Shown piece by piece: positions 57,958-64,000 of a stretch of DNA of 64,000 nucleotides. The position numbers and the translations under genes were made by a program. Each line of letters opens with the position of its first letter. Position 1 is the stretch's first letter. The notes beneath the pieces are model-generated. The model did no database searches. It worked only from the letters and a program-made list of their open reading frames with translations, and had not been told where the DNA came from. Source of the DNA: Microbacterium sp. (GTDB lineage: Bacteria; Actinomycetota; Actinomycetes; Actinomycetales; Microbacteriaceae); NCBI RefSeq assembly GCF_031178445.1, contig NZ_JAPSIY010000001.1, positions 549,219 to 613,218 of the forward strand. The letters are read 5' to 3'.

Positions 57958-59226
57958 TCACTTCTGCAGCGGACGGCGCGCGTGCGCCCAGGCGTACCAG
58001 AATCCGCCGCCCGCGACCGTGTTCCCGTACACGGCGACGTCATGGATGGCGACGGAGGCGCTTTGGCCGACGACACCGATGACCGGGCGGTCCGTTCCGC
58101 TTTGGAGGCTTATGTCGTTTCCGATGATGTCGACTGTCTCCAGAGGGTTGGGCGAGACGGTCTTCACATAGATCCCACCGCGGCAGTCGGTGAGGAGGTT
58201 CTCACGGATGACGATGCGAGAGGCGTTCATCGCGAGGATGGCGTCCCACTTCGACTGCTCGATGGTGTTCCGTTCGATCCAGATGTCCGTATACACCTGC
58301 TGAGGCGCGGACGAGTGCGACCCGGCAAACTTCGCCCAGCCAGGCTGGGTCGCTGATGGACCGCAGTGGTTGCGGACGATTCTGATGTCCTGAGCAGGCG
58401 CCTTGTCGCCGAGCCCTGCCCACTTGTTGCTGTCCCACGGCATATCGAACTGCACGGCCTCGCCGTTCCAAAGTCCTGTGGTGGGATTCTCGATCCATCC
58501 CTCGAACCGGCTCTCCTTGACGATCGCCGTCTTCACGGCATTGAACTCGAGCGCGTGCCACCACTTGACGTTGCGGATGGTGACTCCCACCACCTCGACG
58601 TCGTGAGTGTGCTGAAAGGCCATGGCGTCCATAGGGGGAGCCGCGGTGGCGCGCAGCGCCTCATCGCCGCTGGAGTCGCGCAGGTAATGCGCGGTCGGAT
58701 CCCAGGTGCCGCCTTCGACCCTGATGTTGCCAGGGGCACTGTACAGCCCGGTCTCGTCTGATGGCACCTGGTTCATGAGCAGTGTGGGCTTCGTGATCTG
58801 ATCCACGGCGTACGACTGAATCTCGTCGGGATACGTCGGTGTCGGCGAATGCCAGCTGGCGCGGTCCGCCTTGTAGGTCGCCGGAACAAGCGGGAAGTCA
58901 CACGTGAAAGTCGCGCCGTGCGCGCGCAGAGCAGTGTTCGGCCCGATGACGAGAGTGCGAAGGAGCACATGCGTTCCCTCGGGCGCGACCACGATCGAAC
59001 GCCCTGCCTCGTCCTTCTCGAATCCGCCGCCGCCGCGCGCAGCCCGGTTCAGCTGTTGCCGGAGCTTCGTCAATGGCGCTGATTCGGCGTCGACGACGGG
59101 GTTGAGTCCTCCGCTCATCGGTACGGCCGCCTGTGCGGCCTGGGGGCGTTGCGCCAGCTGGGTACCCATCGCCAGGGCGCCGCCCAATCCGGCGGCCATG
59201 ACGGTCCTGCGGCTGATCTGTTTCAT
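57958..59226 (-). CDS. Tat-exported right-handed beta-helix protein
   Basis: A 422-residue protein. The N-terminus RRTVMAAGLGGALAMG is a Tat signal. The body shows parallel beta-helix rungs, for example DIRIVRNHCG, DIWIERNTIEQS, RIVIRENLLTD and VDIIGNDISLQ. HDVEVVGVTIRNVKWWHALEF is a possible active face. It resembles pectate-lyase-like or glycosidase family-28-like coils without a clear catalytic triad. ATG 59226 overlaps the stop of the Gfo/Idh gene (ATGA), so it belongs to the sugar-import operon. Confidence 0.82.
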   Translation of the reverse strand: MKQISRRTVMAAGLGGALAMGTQLAQRPQAAQAAVPMSGGLNPVVDAESAPLTKLRQQLNRAARGGGGFEKDEAGRSIVVAPEGTHVLLRTLVIGPNTALRAHGATFTCDFPLVPATYKADRASWHSPTPTYPDEIQSYAVDQITKPTLLMNQVPSDETGLYSAPGNIRVEGGTWDPTAHYLRDSSGDEALRATAAPPMDAMAFQHTHDVEVVGVTIRNVKWWHALEFNAVKTAIVKESRFEGWIENPTTGLWNGEAVQFDMPWDSNKWAGLGDKAPAQDIRIVRNHCGPSATQPGWAKFAGSHSSAPQQVYTDIWIERNTIEQSKWDAILAMNASRIVIRENLLTDCRGGIYVKTVSPNPLETVDIIGNDISLQSGTDRPVIGVVGQSASVAIHDVAVYGNTVAGGGFWYAWAHARRPLQK

Positions 59227-60566
59227 GCTGATTCTCTCCTTTGATTGTCGAAGCGGACTGCGTGGGATTGATCAGGATCTGAGGTCGATGGAACATCCAC
59301 GACGGTTGCCGACAGGCGGGACTCCTCAGCAGCGAACACGCTGAGATGGCTGGCGAGAGTCTCATCGGCCCCGCTGCGGATCAGCGAGGGATCACCGGCA
59401 GCTACGGCCCCTACGAAGGCGGCGATCAGCCCGGCATCCCCTCCACCGTGGCCCCCTCCCGCATCGTGAGCGCCAGCTGCGGCGGTGTCGATTCGCTCGC
59501 GTAGGCCGGTGGCGAATTCGTATACCTCCACGGTCCGCCCGTCGCCATCGAGACTGCCGTGGGTGCCGAACAGCTGCGTGCGACGGCCCGCATGCTCCGA
59601 GAACGCAGTCATCGTGAACGAACCTGCCGTTCCGTCATCGAACTGGAGCGAAACAACCTGATGATCCACAACGTCGTTGTCACAGTGGTAGACGCATCTG
59701 CCATAGGGCCCGTTCACAAGGGCCTCGATCACGTCGGCACGTGACCCGCCCTCGGTGACCACGCTGGCCGGCCACGAGAGAACGCCCCCGTTGTCGAGCG
59801 GATCCAGGTAGATCTTCTTGGCTGAGTACGGGCAGTCGGGCTCGATGACGCATGACAGGCAGCGAGGTCCAGCCTTCGCCGGCGCCTGATCTGAGCGGAA
59901 ATGGGCGCGTCCGCCGAAGCTCGCGACAGATGCGATCCTCTTTCCGGTCACGTAAGTGATCCAGTCGATGTCATGGCTGCTCTTGGCCAGCAGCATCGGC
60001 GACGATTCGGCGGTGTTGCGCCAGTTGCCTCGCACGTAACTGTGAGCAGCGTGCCACCAGCCGACCGGTTCGAGGTGATGCACCGTGATGATCCGCCCGA
60101 TGCGACCGGACCTGACCACGTCTCGGACCGCGTCCGTGTACGGCGTGTAGCGCATGACATGTCCGACCGCGAACAGGATGCCCGACTGGCGGACGGCTTC
60201 CACGATGCGCTCGCATTCTTCGCGAGTCACTCCGAGTGGCTTCTCCGCAAGCAGCGCGAGCCCGGCATCCGCTACCGCCAGGCAGGGCTCGACGTGGTCG
60301 CGATCCTGAGTCGTGACGAGCACAGCATCCGCTTCGATGACGCCATGCCGGATGGCTGACATGAGTTCCCGCCAGTCGTCGAACTCCGCAACGGAGCCGA
60401 AGCCATCTCGGATCCGCTCGCGAGCGCCCGCGGCAGGATCCGCGACGGCGACGAGCGTCGCCCTGTCCTGATGCTCGCGCACCCAGGACAGATATGCCGA
60501 GCCGCGGTTACCCGCTCCCAGAACCGCCAGTCGCACGGGCTGACGCGTGCCGTCAGCCCAGCTCAT
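59223..60566 (-). CDS. Gfo/Idh/MocA family oxidoreductase
   Basis: A 447-residue NAD(P)-dependent oxidoreductase. GAGNRG (17-22) is the Rossmann motif, LLAEKPLGV carries the catalytic Lys, and FAVGHVMRYTPYT is the usual second strand of the active site. A small cysteine cluster (CLSCVIEPDC) sits in the middle of the C-terminal domain, as in some sugar dehydrogenases of this family. It overlaps the binding-protein stop by 14 bases. Likely oxidation or dehydration of an imported sugar. Confidence 0.9.
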   Translation of the reverse strand: MSWADGTRQPVRLAVLGAGNRGSAYLSWVREHQDRATLVAVADPAAGARERIRDGFGSVAEFDDWRELMSAIRHGVIEADAVLVTTQDRDHVEPCLAVADAGLALLAEKPLGVTREECERIVEAVRQSGILFAVGHVMRYTPYTDAVRDVVRSGRIGRIITVHHLEPVGWWHAAHSYVRGNWRNTAESSPMLLAKSSHDIDWITYVTGKRIASVASFGGRAHFRSDQAPAKAGPRCLSCVIEPDCPYSAKKIYLDPLDNGGVLSWPASVVTEGGSRADVIEALVNGPYGRCVYHCDNDVVDHQVVSLQFDDGTAGSFTMTAFSEHAGRRTQLFGTHGSLDGDGRTVEVYEFATGLRERIDTAAAGAHDAGGGHGGGDAGLIAAFVGAVAAGDPSLIRSGADETLASHLSVFAAEESRLSATVVDVPSTSDPDQSHAVRFDNQRRESA

Positions 60567-61851
60567 CGTCGATCGCCGTCATCATCTTGTCGGCCGCCTC
60601 GTCCACCGTGAGCCTGCCGTAAAGCAAGTCGAGGATGTCGCGGTCGAAGATGCCCTGAATGTTGCCAGAGCCCACAGGGGACGGGCCAGGCGTCTGCACC
60701 GTCAGATCGGCTTCGAGGTCTGTCACGAACTCGAGCACGTGTGCGTCGACGTCCTTGAGGTCGGACGAGATCTGCTCCACAAGGGAGGTGTTCGGCGGCA
60801 CGCCCATCGTCATGCCGACGGCCTCGACGCCCGCTGGGTCGTTGAGCATGAAGTTCACGAACTCCGCGGCCGCCGCCTGCTCCTCGGATGAAGAGCTCGC
60901 GCCGATCGAGTAGAACTCAGAGCCTCGGTAGTACATGCCAGCGTCGGTGGCGGCTCCCGTCTCGGAGGGGATGCGCATCAACCGCATGTTCGCATCGGCA
61001 ACAGCAGCCTGCTCACCGAGGGAGTTCGAGTACGTCCAGTTCAGGGCCAGCTTCCCTGTCGCCCACAGGCTGGCTGCCACCGGCAGGCCCGCGCTCTCAG
61101 AGACCTGATCCGCGGTCATCCCGCCGTGCTCGCCGACCTTCTGGATGTGCTCGAGAAAGGAGACCAGTGTGTCCCGCGAGAATCCGGGGCCCGTGCCGTC
61201 TTCGTTGTACATGGTCTCTCCGGCCTGATGCACCCACGGCTTGAACGCCTCCACCTTCGCGCCGTAGTCGGCACCGGCGATGCCGAGCGCATCCGACACG
61301 GCTTCAGAGGCCTGATAGAAGTCGTCCCATGTCCAGCTGGTGTCGTCTGGAAGCTCGACGCCGGCCTCTTCGAACAGATCGAGGTTCGCCGCGAGGACGA
61401 AGGAGTTGAGCCCCGCCGGTATGGCGTAGAGCGTCGAGTCGTCGGCGCGTCCGAGTTCGACGATCTTCTCATCGAACGGGGCCAGGTCCAGCGCGTCCAG
61501 AGTCTCGAGATCGGCCAGCGCGCCGCGATCTCCGTACTCGAGAATGTAGCGCTCGGACATGTGGATGACGTCGGGGGCATCGCCGCCGGCCGTCATCGTG
61601 GCGAGCTTGTCCCAGTAGCCGTCCCACGGGCTCGACTCGCCCTCCACCTTGATGTCGGGATGCGACGCCTCGAAGGACTCGATCGCGGCGAAGATCGCCG
61701 CGTCTTTCTCTGGGCTCCCCCACCAGGCGTATTCGATGACGGTGGGGGAGCTGCCGTCGGCGCCCGAGGCCGTGCCTTGGCATGCCGTAAGCGCGGTGAC
61801 GGACGCGATCGCGATCGTCGCCGCCGTCAAAGGTCGGGTGATGCTCTTCAT
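60553..61851 (-). CDS. Carbohydrate ABC transporter substrate-binding lipoprotein (CUT1)
   Basis: A 432-residue family-1 binding protein with lipobox ALTACQG (C24). EYAWWGSPEKDAAIFAAIESF and TAGGDAPDVIHMSERYILEYG are typical. It works with permeases 61926 and 62773. ATG 61851 follows AAAGGA. No ATPase gene adjoins it. Confidence 0.92.
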   Translation of the reverse strand: MKSITRPLTAATIAIASVTALTACQGTASGADGSSPTVIEYAWWGSPEKDAAIFAAIESFEASHPDIKVEGESSPWDGYWDKLATMTAGGDAPDVIHMSERYILEYGDRGALADLETLDALDLAPFDEKIVELGRADDSTLYAIPAGLNSFVLAANLDLFEEAGVELPDDTSWTWDDFYQASEAVSDALGIAGADYGAKVEAFKPWVHQAGETMYNEDGTGPGFSRDTLVSFLEHIQKVGEHGGMTADQVSESAGLPVAASLWATGKLALNWTYSNSLGEQAAVADANMRLMRIPSETGAATDAGMYYRGSEFYSIGASSSSEEQAAAAEFVNFMLNDPAGVEAVGMTMGVPPNTSLVEQISSDLKDVDAHVLEFVTDLEADLTVQTPGPSPVGSGNIQGIFDRDILDLLYGRLTVDEAADKMMTAIDDELG

Positions 61852-61925
61852 GAGGTGAGTCCTTTCGGATGTCGTGTTCTGAGTGAGGGGGAAGCGGATG
61901 GCGTGGAGGCGGACTCGTACAGCGG

Positions 61926-62780
61926 TCATTTACCGCCGGTGGTCGCGATACCTCGCACGAGATACCGCTGACCGACGAGGAAGACGAAGAAGATGGGCAG
62001 GAGCGACACCACCGACATGGCGAACAGCGCGCCCCATGAAGACGCCGATCCGGAGCTGGCGCTGGTATCCACGAGGCTTCGCAGCGCGACTTGGACGGTG
62101 TAGGAATCGGGGTCCGTGAGGAGGATCAGTGGGCCCAAGAAGTCGTTCCAGGTCCATATGAAGGTGAAGATCGCTGTCGTCGCGAGGGCGGGAACCATCA
62201 GTGGCAGGATGACGCTCACGAAGATCCGTACCGGGCCGGCACCATCGATCGTCGCCGCTTCATCGAGTTCCCGCGGCAGACCGCGGATGAACTGCACCAT
62301 GAGGAAGACGAAGAACGTGTCTGTCGCCAGCAGCTTGGGGACGATCAGCGGAAGGGGCGTGCTGATCCAGTCCAGTCCAGCGAACAGGATGTACTGGGGA
62401 ACCAGCAGAACATGCACCGGCAGCATGATGGTGAGCAGCATGATCGCGAAGAACAGCCGGCTCCCGCGGAACCGAAGTCGGGCGAAGGCGTACGCGGCCA
62501 TGCTGCACGAGACGAGATTGCCGACGATGGCGCCGATCGTGATGATCGTCGAGTTGATCAGGTAATGCCCGAACGGATGCCGCAGCGCATTCCAGCCCTG
62601 AGCGTAGTTGTCCAGCGAGAGCCCCCCGCCTGAGAGGGGACTTCCTGCGAAGATCGCCGACTCGTCGCGCAGCGAACTCAGCAGCATCCACAGCACTGGG
62701 TAGAGCATGATCACGGCGGCGCCGATGAGCGCGACGTGCTTGAGGATCCGCATGGCGGTCGAGCGCTTCGGATCAGTCAT
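61926..62780 (-). CDS. Carbohydrate ABC transporter permease, MalG type (CUT1)
   Basis: A 284-residue permease with six helices. The EAA loop is RELDEAATIDGAGPVRIFVSVILP. It overlaps the first permease by eight bases. It ends 75 bp before the binding-protein gene, so the order is permease-permease-binding protein, unlike the importer at 29-32 kb. Confidence 0.92.
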   Translation of the reverse strand: MTDPKRSTAMRILKHVALIGAAVIMLYPVLWMLLSSLRDESAIFAGSPLSGGGLSLDNYAQGWNALRHPFGHYLINSTIITIGAIVGNLVSCSMAAYAFARLRFRGSRLFFAIMLLTIMLPVHVLLVPQYILFAGLDWISTPLPLIVPKLLATDTFFVFLMVQFIRGLPRELDEAATIDGAGPVRIFVSVILPLMVPALATTAIFTFIWTWNDFLGPLILLTDPDSYTVQVALRSLVDTSASSGSASSWGALFAMSVVSLLPIFFVFLVGQRYLVRGIATTGGK

Positions 62781-63726
62781 CGTAGAACACCCAGAACTTC
62801 GAGACGAGGAAATTGAGCAGAGTGAACAGCGCGATGATCAGCAGCAGCACCCACGCCATCGCCGACGCGTAACCCATGTCGAAATCGCCGAAGCCCTGCA
62901 TATAGAGGTACAGCGTGTAGAAGAGCGTTGAATCGGATGGTCCTCCCCGCCCTCCGGAGATGATGAAGGCCTGGGTGAAGGACTGGAACGCGCCGATGAG
63001 CTGCAGCACCAGGTTGAAGAAGATGATCGGTGAGAGCAGCGGGAGCGTGATGCTCCAGAAGCGTCGGAGCCTGCCGGCGCCGTCCACCTCCGCCGCCTCG
63101 TAGAACATGCTCGGGATCTGCCGCAGGCCTGCGAGGAAGATCACCATGGGCGCACCGAAAGTCCACACGTTCAGGATGATGAGCGTGCCGAGGGCGGTGT
63201 CAGGGTTTGCGATCCAACTGGGTCCCTCTATGCCGAGCGGCTTGAGGATCACGCTGTTGATCAGGCCGTCCGCGCCGAACACCTGCCGCCAGAGCACGGC
63301 GATCGCGACCGAGCCGCCGAGCAGTGACGGCAGGTAGAACGCCGATCGGTACAGCGCCAGCCCTCGCATGCCGCGGTCGAGGGCGATGGCGATGAGCAGC
63401 GCCGCCGCCAGCTGAAGCGGTACCGAGACGATCACGTAGCGGAAGGTGACGAGCAGGGCCTGATGGAAGCGGGGGTCGCGGAACAGCCGCTCGTAGTTGC
63501 TCGCACCTATCCACTCGGGCGCGGTGAGGAAGTCGTAGTCGGTGAACGACAGGTAGAGAGAGGCGATCATGGGCCCGAGCGTGATCGCGATCAGACCGAG
63601 CATCCACGGGGACAGGAAGAGATATCCGGCGCGCTGCTCGGATCTCTGGAGCGCTGTCAGTGGCCTCCGGTCGGTGCGGTTCGTCTTCGTACTTCGGAGC
63701 TTGGCCAATTCATTGATCGCGGTCAC
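62773..63726 (-). CDS. Carbohydrate ABC transporter permease, MalF type (CUT1)
   Basis: A 317-residue permease: a basic N-terminus, then six helices (GYLFLSPWMLGLIAITLGP is the first). EAA loop MFYEAAEVDGAGRLRRFWSITLP. Starts with GTG 63726 with GAAGGAAG upstream. It is the first gene of the operon 63726-57958; the TTATCGATAA palindrome lies about 115 bp upstream. Confidence 0.92.
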   Translation of the reverse strand: MTAINELAKLRSTKTNRTDRRPLTALQRSEQRAGYLFLSPWMLGLIAITLGPMIASLYLSFTDYDFLTAPEWIGASNYERLFRDPRFHQALLVTFRYVIVSVPLQLAAALLIAIALDRGMRGLALYRSAFYLPSLLGGSVAIAVLWRQVFGADGLINSVILKPLGIEGPSWIANPDTALGTLIILNVWTFGAPMVIFLAGLRQIPSMFYEAAEVDGAGRLRRFWSITLPLLSPIIFFNLVLQLIGAFQSFTQAFIISGGRGGPSDSTLFYTLYLYMQGFGDFDMGYASAMAWVLLLIIALFTLLNFLVSKFWVFYDD

Positions 63727-63840
63727 GCGGTCTTCCTTCTCGCCCGCAGGCGCGTGGTCGTGGCATCGGTTCTCGAACAGCGCTGGTCAAGGTCGGCACG
63801 GGTGAATTTAGCCTCGCCCGGGAAACAGATGCTGAACCGT

Positions 63841-63856
63841 ACGTTATCGATAAAGT
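63841..63856. promoter_or_regulatory. Candidate LacI-type operator ACGTTATCGATAAAGT
   Basis: A perfect 10-bp core TTATCGATAA with partly symmetric flanks and central CG. It stands upstream of the second sugar importer and in front of the partial gene at the window end, and does not match the TGCAACCGATTGCA sites. Confidence 0.6.
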
Positions 63857-63971
63857 AACTTGCATCGGCGAGCCTACTCACGGGCCGTGCTCAGGCACAA
63901 GACCCGATTCGCAGGCCGTCTGTATCATGTACTTGCAAGGGCGGTCTCGCCGAGCGCAGGCTTTCGGCGGC

Positions 63972-64000
63972 ATGAACAAGGAGGGCGTCATCGACTCTCC
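63972..64000 (+). CDS. Possible 5' end of a divergent gene (window edge)
   Basis: ATG 63972 opens a frame reading MNKEGVIDS to the window end. An AAGGAGGG at 63977-63984 would suit a start a few bases further right, so the true start may lie beyond the window. A regulator divergent from the sugar operon is plausible from position only. Confidence 0.3.

Noticed and set aside
1..64000. tRNA, rRNA, CRISPR arrays, IS elements and attachment sites
   Set aside because: None were recognised. No repeat-spacer pattern, transposase motif, tRNA-like cloverleaf or long terminal repeats were found by eye; weak or degenerate copies could be missed.

Overview
The window is high-GC, coding-dense DNA with frequent ATGA/GTGA gene overlaps, strong AGGAGG-type ribosome sites, Tat signal peptides and a marked excess of GGATGC/GCATCC words. 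This fits a Microbacteriaceae actinobacterium, most likely Microbacterium or a close relative (inference; no rRNA or marker gene is present). I see no phage, IS, CRISPR or tRNA gene. The window looks like chromosome, and most of it is a carbohydrate-utilisation island.

Region 1 (about 0.4-19.9 kb) handles sugar acids. It holds two paralogous Tat-exported beta-helix proteins (493, 5019), an MFS anion transporter (3606), a ceramidase-family hydrolase (7289), three SDR dehydrogenases (8731, 10567, 12808), two enolase-superfamily dehydratases (9489; ManD at 18136), a D-2-hydroxyacid dehydrogenase (12885), an SMP-30 lactonase (14714), an SGNH esterase, a gluconokinase, an acetyl-esterase and two FadR-type GntR regulators. 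Five copies of a palindrome built on GCTATAGC lie in the promoters at 3.5, 8.7 and 12.8 kb. They mark a regulon, probably of the GntR protein at 2783-3442.

Region 2 (about 19.9-45.4 kb) combines amino-sugar and uronate catabolism. It has three very large secreted beta-propeller proteins (20049, 25522, 42924), a DUF4127 protein with an alpha/beta hydrolase, a CUT1 sugar ABC importer without an ATPase, NagA, a NagB-like deaminase, a hydroxyacid dehydrogenase, an AGE-family epimerase, a DHDPS/NanA-like aldolase, a LacI regulator, a mannitol dehydrogenase/fructuronate reductase, a BadF-type amino-sugar kinase, NanE and a HutC-type GntR regulator. Five LacI-type operators (TGCAACCGATTGCA and variants) tie most of these genes into one regulon. 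Two decayed genes sit here: a type-B carboxylesterase (28.5-29.2 kb) and a C-terminal fragment of uronate isomerase UxaC (40.3-40.6 kb).

Region 3 (45.4-56.4 kb) is ordinary chromosome: a YbdK-type carboxylate-amine ligase, an M20 dipeptidase, a DksA/TraR zinc-finger protein, 6-phosphogluconate dehydrogenase, a DUF1772 membrane protein, a phosphonate-type ABC importer in one operon with a protein tyrosine phosphatase and a TetR regulator, an MmyB-type HTH regulator divergent from an SDR, and a cupin.

Region 4 (56.5-63.7 kb) is a second sugar-import operon: two CUT1 permeases, a lipoprotein, a Gfo/Idh/MocA oxidoreductase, a third Tat-exported beta-helix protein, and an unusual fusion of a metallophosphoesterase to a HAD phosphatase. 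A TTATCGATAA palindrome lies upstream.

Together, regions 1, 2 and 4 look like a system for a polymer or oligosaccharide containing both uronic acid and N-acetylated amino sugar. No recognisable glycoside hydrolase or polysaccharide lyase is present. The secreted beta-propeller and beta-helix proteins and DUF4127 are therefore the best candidates for the glycan-cleaving or glycan-binding activity, and form the most interesting, possibly undescribed part of the window.
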